Assembly: GCF_000691225.1 (NCBI RefSeq)
Contig: NZ_JMSZ01000015.1
Coordinates: 147,223-211,222 of the forward strand
DNA: 64,000 nt
Direction: 5' to 3'
Origin: Nitrincola lacisaponensis
Lineage (GTDB): Bacteria > Pseudomonadota > Gammaproteobacteria > Pseudomonadales > Balneatricaceae
The notes below the pieces were generated by a model, which was given only the letters and a program-made list of their open reading frames with translations, had not been told where the DNA came from and searched no databases. Below, in pieces: positions 18,148 through 28,646 of this stretch; positions within the stretch are counted from its first letter, which is position 1; every line of letters begins with the position of its first letter. Both the position numbers and the translations under genes were made by a program.

Positions 18148-20983
18148 GATCTTTCTCTCTAAAACCGGTTATTTCTTCGATCAGGCTGCGTCCGCCGTCA
18201 CCCCCGAAGGAGCCCAGGCCGCGCAGGACAAATTGCACGAATACACCACGATCATATTCGGCTTCGGAGCCTCGGACATTCGACGAACTCAGCCACTCTC
18301 TGGCAGTCAGACGCATTTTCCAGCAGCAGGTTCCGTATTCCAGTCCGAGCAGGGTGTCCAGTCGTTGGCGATTGGCAATATCATGCTGCCAGCGTCCGAT
18401 CCAGCCCCATTGAGGGTTGATCTGGTTGCGGAATACTATGTCAGACTGTCGGGTACGATCCCGGCTTGGAATAGCGGAGTTGACCCGGTCACGATAACTG
18501 AAGTAAAACAGGTTTTCATCATCGGGGCGCCAGGCCAGCTGATAATTCTGCTCTTCCATGTTGAAACTGTCGCGGTCAATCTCGGAATCATGACGCAGTC
18601 GCAGATTCGGCGTGATATTCCATTGCGCCAGCAGTGCCAGGTTGGAGCTGGATTCGGTGCCACTGATATCGCCTGGGCGCAGGTCGTTACCATCACGGTC
18701 CTGAAGATAGTGCGCCTGAGCGACCGCGATACGCGCTTTCTCCATGCCGCGATCATCATACAGTGCCGAGGACACACCTATTGTGGCCTGTGAGGTCGCC
18801 GATACGCGGTCATTACCACTCCAGCCATAGCGATCAAACAGGTTGTTATAGCTGAAGCTCAGCTGTGAAGAGTCAAAGTAGCGGAACTGGCTCAGCGTCG
18901 GCTGCTCATTGTCTTTCTCAACATGCAACAGCATCAATCGTGGCTCGAGAGACTGAGAGTAAGACTGTCCGGAAAAGCTGAAATCCCGGTCAAAATACAG
19001 TCCTGAGTCCAGGCTGGCGATACCGGCTGTGACCGATGAGGGAATGTCGCTGCTATCGGCGCCTTCAGGGAAATCAAAATCATAACTGCTGTGCCACAAT
19101 GTCAGCGCACCATTCATATAGCCCCAGGGGCGGCTGTTGCGATGACTGAAAGTGGGACGCAGATGCACACGCTGGGCATCGGTACGGCGGATATCCGACG
19201 TATTGGCAAAGAAGTCCTTGCGATCACGCTCAAAGCGCACGTATTCCGCCTGATAATCGACTGAGGCACGTCGGTTCAGACGCTCATTGCCGGTCAGCAA
19301 CAATTGCGGTGTGCGCTGGTAGGGAGAAGACAGGTTGTCATTAATGGTCTGGTATTGATGCAGGTTCGCCAGGAAGTTCCAGCCATCTCCCTGATACCGC
19401 AGCTGGCCACGTTGATCCAGATGATCCGTTCTTTGCACTTCCAGGGAAGTGCCCAGATCAGCAAAATAATCATTGTCGCTGACACGCGTGTAGTCGATTC
19501 GGCTGGTCCAGCGATCTGCCGGACTGCCGGAATGCTTGAAGCCGGTCAGCCATCGATTTTCATCATCTTTACGGTCATCGCCAGATAGGTACGCCAGACT
19601 CAGTTCGTTGTGAGACCAGCTGTTCATATAGCGAAGCTCATTCTCCAGCAACAGGCCACGCTTTTCGATATAGCGTACTGTGAGCGTATCATCCAGATTG
19701 GGAGCGATGTTGAAATAGTAGGGGATACTGAAATCAAAACCATCACTCTTGGATGCCCCTACACTGGGGTAGAGAAAGCCGGATTGGCGGCGATCATCGA
19801 TCGGAAAACGGAACCAGGGCATGTAGAATACCGGTACGTCAGCGATCCGGAAGGTTGCATGTTTTGCAACACCGTACCCCTTGTCCGGATGCAGGGTAAT
19901 TTCACCGGATGCAATCGACCAGTCATTATTACCCGGCTCGCAATAGGTAATAGCACCTGATTCGAGGCGTACCCGTTGATCATCATAGCGGGTGATCGTG
20001 GCAGCAGAGCCGCGCAAATGCTCATAATGCATCACGTATTCAGCGGAATAAAAGCTGGAAACGCCGGCATTGAAGTCTGTTTCGGCACGCTGTCCTACCA
20101 GCAATACCCCGGGCTCTCTGAAGGTTACATCACCTTCCAGAAAGGCTGTGCGGGCGCTGTTATCCACTTCACCGTAGCGACTGGTAAACAGACGGCTGCC
20201 CTGTTGGATCTTGACACCTCCGGTTAACCTTGCCAGACCACTTTGCAAGTCCGCTGAGGACAGATCTGCTTCAGCGTAGATCGGCTGTTCGCCGTCTGCA
20301 AACTCGCTTTGCAAATAGGCTATCTCTGGTTCTACATAACGGCCCTTGCAGAGCATCGGTTCAGTACCAGTATGTGGATACCAGTCCAGATAGGCATAAG
20401 GATTATTCAGCAGCACCCCGGAGGCACCAGCTGTCGGCGTGTTAAACCGGCCCAGTTGCGCAACACTGACAGCCTGGGCATTACCAGGCGCACAGGACCA
20501 GTTGCCATCAAAGCCGGCGGTACATTCCCAGGCGTCCGCTGTGCGGGCTCGCGTACTGGAAACAGCCGTATGTGGCTGAGTATCCGTGCTGACTTGCGGT
20601 GTGTCTGCCGCAGGTGTTGCAGGCACGCCACTGAAGTCAGCCGGAGGCTCTATGGCAAAGGTTTGCACCTCTGCTGCTGGCTCACTGCTGACAGGTACTG
20701 CCGGAGTGTCAGCTGTCACAGGTTCTGGTGCAGTGGTCACTGGCGCAGCCGCAGCTGGAGTCGCAGGACGAGTGGTTGCACTGGGTGAAGGCGAGGTCAA
20801 CGCTGGCTGAGGTGTGCCTTGGGCATCCATCAGCAGTTCATTCACTTCACAATCCCACTCACCGTTTGGCAGCAGGTTGCAGACCCAGAGGCGTTCATCC
20901 GTTTGGGCCGCTACCATCGGTGCGCAAAGGATGGCTGCCACCGCCAGGGAAAGTCGATAAGCACTGTGTTTTTTAAAGGGCAT
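18134..20983 (-). CDS. lptD: LPS-assembly outer-membrane protein LptD
   Basis: 949 residues, longer than the E. coli protein (about 780). A signal peptide (about 1-26) is followed by an unusual N-terminal stretch. A C-x9-C unit (C35-C45, with G-E-W-D-C) is joined by a P/T/A-rich linker of about 90 residues to a second unit of the same form (C154-C164, G-N-W-S-C). Then comes the LptA-like jellyroll (about 215-330) and a large beta-barrel. The conserved adjacent cysteines near the C-terminus (TCCWKMR is GTCCW here) are present for the inter-domain disulphides. LptD with LptE inserts lipopolysaccharide into the outer leaflet. First gene of its operon, divergent from amgK. Confidence 0.96.
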   Translation of the reverse strand: MPFKKHSAYRLSLAVAAILCAPMVAAQTDERLWVCNLLPNGEWDCEVNELLMDAQGTPQPALTSPSPSATTRPATPAAAAPVTTAPEPVTADTPAVPVSSEPAAEVQTFAIEPPADFSGVPATPAADTPQVSTDTQPHTAVSSTRARTADAWECTAGFDGNWSCAPGNAQAVSVAQLGRFNTPTAGASGVLLNNPYAYLDWYPHTGTEPMLCKGRYVEPEIAYLQSEFADGEQPIYAEADLSSADLQSGLARLTGGVKIQQGSRLFTSRYGEVDNSARTAFLEGDVTFREPGVLLVGQRAETDFNAGVSSFYSAEYVMHYEHLRGSAATITRYDDQRVRLESGAITYCEPGNNDWSIASGEITLHPDKGYGVAKHATFRIADVPVFYMPWFRFPIDDRRQSGFLYPSVGASKSDGFDFSIPYYFNIAPNLDDTLTVRYIEKRGLLLENELRYMNSWSHNELSLAYLSGDDRKDDENRWLTGFKHSGSPADRWTSRIDYTRVSDNDYFADLGTSLEVQRTDHLDQRGQLRYQGDGWNFLANLHQYQTINDNLSSPYQRTPQLLLTGNERLNRRASVDYQAEYVRFERDRKDFFANTSDIRRTDAQRVHLRPTFSHRNSRPWGYMNGALTLWHSSYDFDFPEGADSSDIPSSVTAGIASLDSGLYFDRDFSFSGQSYSQSLEPRLMLLHVEKDNEQPTLSQFRYFDSSQLSFSYNNLFDRYGWSGNDRVSATSQATIGVSSALYDDRGMEKARIAVAQAHYLQDRDGNDLRPGDISGTESSSNLALLAQWNITPNLRLRHDSEIDRDSFNMEEQNYQLAWRPDDENLFYFSYRDRVNSAIPSRDRTRQSDIVFRNQINPQWGWIGRWQHDIANRQRLDTLLGLEYGTCCWKMRLTAREWLSSSNVRGSEAEYDRGVFVQFVLRGLGSFGGDGGRSLIEEITGFREKDHDNF

Positions 20984-21095
20984 CAGGTCGCGGTCCGGTA
21001 GCGAGTCAGGCAGAGTTTCTTGCTGCCTGTGAGTCTAGTACTATTAAGATCTGCATAATAAAGCATTCACAGGGCCAAGTGCTAGAGGACAACGA

Positions 21096-23652
<2,557 letters not shown>

Positions 23653-23655
23653 GGG

Positions 23656-24540
23656 CTAATCACGGCGAATGCCGGGTGGGCGCTGATCTGTTTCAGGCGT
23701 ATTGATCCGTTGTTGCTGGCGCTGCTCATCCGGGTTCAGTATGTGGGTCTGTATGAGTCCACGCACCTGGCGCTTTAGCCAGGTCATATCGGAATTCCAG
23801 TCACTCCAGGGGTCCTTGATGCGCTGTTGGTGATAGTCAGTTTGGCCTGCCTGGCGCATTGCATTGCGGCGCATGCGGGCATCTGGAAGGGCTCTCTGTC
23901 CGGTGACATAGGGCTCACGGTAGAGATCAATCACGGTCATGTCCAATGCGGTCAGCCGCTCCAGCAGGCGTGCATGCTCTGTATCCTCTGCCGGGCGCGG
24001 GTTGATCAAGATCAGTCGGATCTGGGGTTCAGCCGGATTCTGTTGCAGATACAGGCTGGCCCACTCGGCGCTGCGACCCATGGCGATTACCAGAACACGT
24101 TCCAGATCCTGCTGTTCCAGCAAACGCAGACCTTCCTGTATACGAGATAGGGTTTGTGTCTGGTGGGCTGCTTGCAGTTCTGCAAAGCTTTCTGTTGCCT
24201 GGGTGTTCAGGTGTTGAGGTGTTAACGGAAGCGGGAGAGTCAGTGTCAACCAGCCCTGTTCTGCCAGATACAGTCGTAATGCGTGGGTTTGTTGTAACCA
24301 CTGCTGCTGACTGTCTGTGTCACTGAGTAACAGTATGCCGCCCAGTGCTTCAAAGCGTTCAGCTGCTTGCAACAAGGCTGGATAGCGCTCGTTGTCGGTT
24401 TCCAAAAACGTTATCCGGGTATCGGCGGGTACGGCTGCTTTCAATGTCGCCATGAATGCGTCTTCTGCTGCATGGCTGCTTGTCAGGAACAGGCAGAGCA
24501 ACAGTGCCTGCAGTCTGGCCAGGATGCGTTTTGTCGCCAA
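23656..24540 (-). CDS. DUF3530 family exported protein
   Basis: 294 residues. A signal peptide (about 1-24, ending SSHA) precedes an alpha/beta-hydrolase-like domain of the DUF3530 family: GGILLLSD, LVIAMGRSAEWASLYL in the nucleophile-elbow position, and a polar Q/R-rich C-terminal tail. The elbow here reads G-R-S-A-E. No catalytic activity is established for the family. The frame opens with TTG and no better start was found; GGA lies nine bases upstream. It converges on djlA, an arrangement that I recall from Pseudomonas. Confidence 0.8.
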   Translation of the reverse strand: MATKRILARLQALLLCLFLTSSHAAEDAFMATLKAAVPADTRITFLETDNERYPALLQAAERFEALGGILLLSDTDSQQQWLQQTHALRLYLAEQGWLTLTLPLPLTPQHLNTQATESFAELQAAHQTQTLSRIQEGLRLLEQQDLERVLVIAMGRSAEWASLYLQQNPAEPQIRLILINPRPAEDTEHARLLERLTALDMTVIDLYREPYVTGQRALPDARMRRNAMRQAGQTDYHQQRIKDPWSDWNSDMTWLKRQVRGLIQTHILNPDEQRQQQRINTPETDQRPPGIRRD

Positions 24541-24634
24541 GTTCGAGGTTCCAATGCTGTCAGTGTGGCTGTTGTGTGATGCGTTGTAGGCTACAATAGC
24601 GGAAATTTGATCGATTGACGACCAGGAAACCTGT

Positions 24635-25303
24635 ATGACTGATTATCTGATTGCCCCCTCAATACTCTCTGCGGATTTTGCCCGTCTTGGGGAAGAAGTC
24701 GATAGTGTGTTAGCTGCCGGGGCGGATGTGGTGCATTTTGATGTCATGGATAACCATTATGTCCCTAATCTGACTGTGGGACCGATGGTCTGCAAGGCGC
24801 TACGCAAACATGGCGTGACAGCGCCCATTGATGTGCATCTGATGGTCAAGCCGGTAGACCGTCTGATCGGGGACTTTATTGAAGCAGGTGCCAGCTGGAT
24901 TACCTTTCATCCTGAAGCATCTGAGCATATTGATCGTTCATTGCAGATGATTCGTGATGGTGGCTGTAAGGCTGGCTTGGTGTTTAATCCGGCAACGCCA
25001 CTGCATTATCTGGATTATGTGATGGATAAGCTGGATGTAATCCTGTTGATGTCGGTTAACCCTGGTTTTGGAGGGCAGCGTTTTATTCCGGGTACGCTGG
25101 ATAAGCTGCGCGAGGCGCGTCAACGCATTGATGCCAGTGGTTATGCCATACGTCTGGAAATTGATGGCGGGGTGACGGTTGATAATATTGCTGAAATTGC
25201 AGCAGCTGGAGCGGATACCTTTGTGGCCGGGTCAGCGATCTTTAATACGAACGATTATCAGGCCACTATCGAGAAAATGAGATCAAATCTCAAGCACTTA
25301 TAG
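24635..25303 (+). CDS. rpe: ribulose-phosphate 3-epimerase
   Basis: 222 residues, standard length. TIM-barrel signatures are complete: [46 protein letters not shown] and EIDGGV. It interconverts ribulose 5-phosphate and xylulose 5-phosphate in the pentose phosphate pathway. An AGGAAA ribosome site is 8-13 bases before the ATG. A TACAAT hexamer at 24592-24597 could be the -10 of its promoter, although no good -35 was found. Confidence 0.97.
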   Translation: MTDYLIAPSILSADFARLGEEVDSVLAAGADVVHFDVMDNHYVPNLTVGPMVCKALRKHGVTAPIDVHLMVKPVDRLIGDFIEAGASWITFHPEASEHIDRSLQMIRDGGCKAGLVFNPATPLHYLDYVMDKLDVILLMSVNPGFGGQRFIPGTLDKLREARQRIDASGYAIRLEIDGGVTVDNIAEIAAAGADTFVAGSAIFNTNDYQATIEKMRSNLKHL

Positions 25304-25327
25304 GAAAAACACTTACCGGAAGTTTTC

Positions 25328-25341
25328 TTGATCCAGGTCAA
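25328..25341 (+). promoter_or_regulatory. FNR/ANR-type box upstream of cytochrome c peroxidase
   Basis: TTGAT-CCAG-GTCAA matches the FNR/ANR consensus TTGAT-N4-ATCAA at nine of ten fixed positions. It lies 102 bases before the peroxidase ATG. Di-heme peroxidase genes are known ANR/FNR targets in related bacteria. A clear -10 at the class II distance was not found. Confidence 0.6.
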
Positions 25342-25443
25342 TTAATACGAGGAACTTTCGGGCGTTTGTCGATTTGCCCCTTCATGTAACCTTGCTAGAC
25401 TAAACCTAGTTTAATACCCGCTAGACGGGTTAAAGGGGGCAAA

Positions 25444-26502
25444 ATGAAACGTAAAATCAGTCTACTGACATCTGCAGTCTGTTTGTCTTTGGCTTCTTCT
25501 GTAGCCATGGCTGACGCTCTTCGGGATCGCGCTTCAGCACTGTTTGAAGCCATTCCACAAGAGCCGCCGGTGATTGAAGGCAATGAGTTGACGCCTGAAA
25601 AGGTGGAGCTGGGCAAAATGCTGTTCTTTGAACCGCGCTTGTCTGCCAGTCATCTGATCAGCTGTAATACCTGTCATAACGTTGGCTTCGGTGGTGATGA
25701 CTACCTGCCTGTGTCTATTGGGCACGGCTGGCAGAAAGGACCACGTAACGCACCAACAGTCTTCAATGCGGTTTTCAACGCAGCCCAGTTCTGGGATGGT
25801 CGTGCAGCTGACCTGGCTGAGCAGGCCAAGGGCCCGGTCCAGGCAGGTGTTGAAATGAGCAGCACGCCTGAGCGTGTTGTCGATACACTGAACAGTATGC
25901 CGGATTATATTGAGCGCTTTAAAGCCTCTTTCCCGGGTGAAGCTGATCCTGTGACTTTCGATAACATGGCGATTGCCATCGAGGCTTTTGAAGCCACATT
26001 GATCACGCCGAACTCACCATTTGACCTGTGGTTGAACGGTGATGATGCTGCGCTGAATGATGAGCAGAAAGAAGGTTTGGCCTTGTTTATGGATAAAGGC
26101 TGTGCCGCTTGCCATGCGGGTGTGAACTTTGGTGGCCAGAACTACTTCCCATTCGGTCTGGTGAAACGTCCTGGTGCTGATATTCTGCCAGAAGGCGACC
26201 GTGGTCGTTTTGAGGTGACTCAGACAGCGACCGATGATTATGTCTTCCGCGCCGCGCCACTACGTAATATCGAGCTGACTGCGCCTTACTTCCACTCCGG
26301 TGCTGTATGGGATCTGGAAGAAGCAGTGTCAGTGATGGGTGTTGCCCAGTTGGGTGCTGAGCTGAATGATGATCAGGTACACAAAATTGCCGAGTTCTTG
26401 CGTACGCTGACTGGCGATGTGCCGACTGTCGTGTATCCACACTTGCCGCCGAGCACTCGGACCACTCCACGTCCTGTGAGTATGATGAATCCAGACTACT
26501 GA
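25444..26502 (+). CDS. ccpA: periplasmic di-heme cytochrome c peroxidase
   Basis: 352 residues with a signal peptide (about 1-23, AMA-DAL). Two covalent heme sites are visible: CNTCH (C74-H78) and CAACH (from C220). The surrounding segments GRLSAS-like EPRLSASHLISC and APLRNIELTAPYFHSG are typical of the CcpA/MauG superfamily; the latter follows the second heme and carries the axial-ligand region. The enzyme reduces hydrogen peroxide to water with electrons from small c-type cytochromes or cupredoxins. It is a single transcription unit with an FNR-like box upstream and a strong terminator downstream. Confidence 0.95.
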   Translation: MKRKISLLTSAVCLSLASSVAMADALRDRASALFEAIPQEPPVIEGNELTPEKVELGKMLFFEPRLSASHLISCNTCHNVGFGGDDYLPVSIGHGWQKGPRNAPTVFNAVFNAAQFWDGRAADLAEQAKGPVQAGVEMSSTPERVVDTLNSMPDYIERFKASFPGEADPVTFDNMAIAIEAFEATLITPNSPFDLWLNGDDAALNDEQKEGLALFMDKGCAACHAGVNFGGQNYFPFGLVKRPGADILPEGDRGRFEVTQTATDDYVFRAAPLRNIELTAPYFHSGAVWDLEEAVSVMGVAQLGAELNDDQVHKIAEFLRTLTGDVPTVVYPHLPPSTRTTPRPVSMMNPDY

Positions 26503-26525
26503 GTTAGGCAGGATATCCTACTGAC

Positions 26526-26555
26526 AAAAAAACCGGATCTTATGATCCGGTTTTT
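26526..26555 (+). terminator. Rho-independent terminator after cytochrome c peroxidase
   Basis: Perfect arms AAAACCGGATC and GATCCGGTTTT around TTAT, followed by more T residues. The A run on the other side means it could also end transcripts from the DUF4168 gene on the minus strand. Confidence 0.9.
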
Positions 26556-26613
26556 GTTTGAGGAAGGTGTTGTGCGTTCAGGTGGTTCTGGCTGACCTGA
26601 ACTTGTCGTACAC

Positions 26614-26985
26614 TTAGTTCAGCATTTCAGCAACCTGATCACGCAGCTCTGGATCGCTCTGCAGTGCCAGTGCAATTGTGTTATAGGTTTCAACATCCAT
26701 GCCTGCCGCTTCAACAGCTTCAATCATCATCTGGCTGGCTTCCTGCTGCAGTTCAGCTGCTTGCTCCTGATCTGAAGTGCTCTCCAGACGAGCAGAATAA
26801 TCCGCCCGAATGTTATCCAGATCACCCTGTACAGCAGCAAAGGTTTGCAGATCAGATTCAGCAAATTCGACCTGGCCTTGTTGAGGTGCTGCCATGCCTG
26901 ATTGTGTTTCATAAGCGAGCGTATGGGAGGCAAAGCCCAAAGTCATGAGGCTGGCGAAGGCGGTGGCAAGTAGTGTCTTTTTCAT
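26614..26985 (-). CDS. exported DUF4168 protein, probable target of the adjacent sigma-54 two-component system
   Basis: 123 residues from the ATG at 26985 (MKKTLLATAF), chosen because AAGGAG stands eight bases before it. An ATG 27 bases upstream falls at the predicted transcription start and is unlikely. A signal peptide (about 1-24) precedes a short acidic, Q/E-rich, helical mature protein matching DUF4168 (FAAVQGDLDNIRADYSARL ... SDPELRDQVAEMLN). No cysteines or metal-binding histidine clusters are seen. A sigma-54 promoter (27021-27038) reads into it and it is divergent from a kinase/regulator pair. The position is that of zraP in zraP-zraSR, but the sequence is not ZraP. Function unknown; a periplasmic stress or sensing accessory role is inference. 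Confidence 0.88.
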   Translation of the reverse strand: MKKTLLATAFASLMTLGFASHTLAYETQSGMAAPQQGQVEFAESDLQTFAAVQGDLDNIRADYSARLESTSDQEQAAELQQEASQMMIEAVEAAGMDVETYNTIALALQSDPELRDQVAEMLN

Positions 26986-27020
26986 CACATTAACTCCTTG
27001 TTTTGAATTCACATAGATTA

Positions 27021-27038
27021 TTGCCAGATGTGTGCCAA
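27021..27038 (-). promoter_or_regulatory. sigma-54 (-24/-12) promoter of the DUF4168 gene
   Basis: Minus strand TTGGCAC (27038-27032), five bases, then TGGCAA (27026-27021). The invariant GG (27036-27035) and GC (27024-27023) are exactly ten bases apart, as in the consensus TGGCAC-N5-TTGCW; one T of the -12 element is G. Predicted start is near 27011, giving a 26-base leader that contains the AAGGAG. Confidence 0.8.
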
Positions 27039-27055
27039 CTTTTTATAAAATCATT

Positions 27056-27068
27056 CAATTAATTGATT
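27056..27068 (-). promoter_or_regulatory. IHF binding site between enhancer and sigma-54 promoter
   Basis: On the minus strand AATCAA-TTAA-TTG matches the IHF consensus WATCAA-N4-TTR at every fixed position. It is centred about 51 bases upstream of the predicted start, inside a very AT-rich tract (27040-27120). This is where IHF bends DNA at many NtrC-type promoters. Confidence 0.65.
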
Positions 27069-27134
27069 TATATATAATTATTTTTATTATTTGAATTATT
27101 TCAGGGTGTTTTTATTTGTTGAGCACGGATCATT

Positions 27135-27170
27135 TGTGTCATAGTGTGTGTCAAATTGGCTCATGTGTCA
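27135..27170. promoter_or_regulatory. three TGTGTCA repeats, candidate upstream activating sequence
   Basis: TGTGTCA occurs at 27135, 27147 and 27164. ATTTG (27132-27136) and CAAAT (27152-27156) also form a dyad around the first two. They lie about 124-159 bases upstream of the sigma-54 start, the usual enhancer distance, and just before the kinase gene. They may serve both directions. Confidence 0.5.
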
Positions 27171-27191
27171 TAAAGGCTAAGGGAGAAGGGC

Positions 27192-28646
27192 GTGAAGGGG
27201 CGTATATTGTCAGGCAACCTGCGGCGCGTATTGCTGGTCAGGGTTGCGTTACCTGTTTTGCTGATTCTGGCGCTGATTTTGTCAGCTGGGCAAACCTTGA
27301 TCAGTAACTTTATTGAAGAGCGCATGCAGCGTGATTTGCAGCTGGTAGCCAGGGCTGTGTATTTACCAGTCAGTCATGCCATGGCGCGTAATGATCTTGA
27401 GCAGATGCAAAGCAGTATGGCATCTCTGTTTGGTATGACTGAAGTGTATGGAGCGTATCTGTTTGATGCCGAGGGGCAGCCGCTGATCAGTTTTGGCGTA
27501 GTGAATCCGACTCAGAAGCAAGCGGAAGATGCATTGCAGAAAACCCTGGCTGGTGAGTTTGATCAGTATGAGCGTATTCGTGGTCGGGATGTGTATTCCT
27601 TTTTTATGCCGATGTTCGATGCAGCGGGTCAACCCAATGGGCTCTTGCAGGTTACTCGACGGCACAGTGATATAGGTGAGCAGCTCAAGCGTCTGGCCTA
27701 TGGCTCCTGGGCTGGGTTTGGATTTATTTCGTTATTGATCCTTGGCATTCTGGTATTGACCCATCAGGGAGCGATAGGTCGTCCTCTGGAGCGTATTCTG
27801 CGCAGTATTCAGCGTGTTGAGGCCGGTGATCACGGTCATCGGGCCGCGGTAGATGGCCCGAGTGAAATACGTCAGTTAGCGGCGGGGCTAAACGGTATGC
27901 TGGATGCGATTCAGCAGGCCGAGGCACGAGAACAGGAGCAGCGTCTGGCACGGGAGGTGATTGCTGAACGTTTGCGCCAAACGGAGACATTGGCGGCCCT
28001 GGGGCAGTTGTCGGCAGGGGTTGCACATGAGCTGGGTGCGCCTCTGAGTGTTGTGGATGGTCGGGCCAGTCGCCTGCAACGACGCCTGCAGGATGATCGG
28101 GATATCCATGAGCTGGATGATATCCGCCAGCAAATTGCACGCATGGCATCAATTATTCAGCAGCTGTTGTCTTATGGTCGCTCGTCACGCGCCAAGCCTC
28201 GGCCACTGGATCTGGCTGCATTATTACGACGGTCACAGTCGTTAATTGCCGGTGAAGGGTTTGATGTTGAGGTGGAGTCGGGCCCGGAAGCGATGCTGAT
28301 GGGCGATTCCCTGAGCCTTGAGCAGGCCCTGATCAATCTGTTGCGCAACGCCTGTCAGGCATGCCCTGAGGGGCCTGTACGTATGCACTGGAAACTGGAT
28401 CAAAAAATTCATGTATATATTGAGGATGCAGGTCCAGGTGTAGATCCTGGTCTGGGAGAACAGATATTTGAGCCTTTTGTCACCACCAAAACACCGGGGC
28501 AGGGCAGTGGGCTGGGGTTGGCGATCGTCAAGCGTATTGTTGAAGAACATGGTGGTCAGATCCTGGTGCGCCGCAGTGAGTTGGGAGGCGCTTGCTTCGA
28601 ACTTGTTCTGCCGCTGGAAACACCTGAACAGGAGGTGTATGCATGA
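27192..28646 (+). CDS. membrane sensor histidine kinase (ZraS/AtoS-like)
   Basis: 484 residues from GTG 27192, with GGGAGAAGGG before it. Two membrane helices (about 12-34 and 170-192) enclose a periplasmic domain of about 135 residues. A HAMP linker and a HisKA domain follow, with the phospho-accepting H279 (GVAHELGAPLSVV). The ATPase domain has N box NLLRNACQACPEGP, then VYIEDAGPGVDP, FEPFVTTKTPGQGSGLGLA. The next gene, overlapping by ATGA, is its sigma-54-activating response regulator. The periplasmic signal is unknown. Proximity to a divergent exported protein suggests that the kinase monitors an envelope condition, perhaps modulated by that protein. Confidence 0.93.
   Translation: MKGRILSGNLRRVLLVRVALPVLLILALILSAGQTLISNFIEERMQRDLQLVARAVYLPVSHAMARNDLEQMQSSMASLFGMTEVYGAYLFDAEGQPLISFGVVNPTQKQAEDALQKTLAGEFDQYERIRGRDVYSFFMPMFDAAGQPNGLLQVTRRHSDIGEQLKRLAYGSWAGFGFISLLILGILVLTHQGAIGRPLERILRSIQRVEAGDHGHRAAVDGPSEIRQLAAGLNGMLDAIQQAEAREQEQRLAREVIAERLRQTETLAALGQLSAGVAHELGAPLSVVDGRASRLQRRLQDDRDIHELDDIRQQIARMASIIQQLLSYGRSSRAKPRPLDLAALLRRSQSLIAGEGFDVEVESGPEAMLMGDSLSLEQALINLLRNACQACPEGPVRMHWKLDQKIHVYIEDAGPGVDPGLGEQIFEPFVTTKTPGQGSGLGLAIVKRIVEEHGGQILVRRSELGGACFELVLPLETPEQEVYA

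Noticed and set aside
18131..18793. 220-codon plus-strand frame opposite the 3' part of lptD
   Set aside because: It lies wholly antisense to a certain gene, has no ribosome site and no recognisable product.
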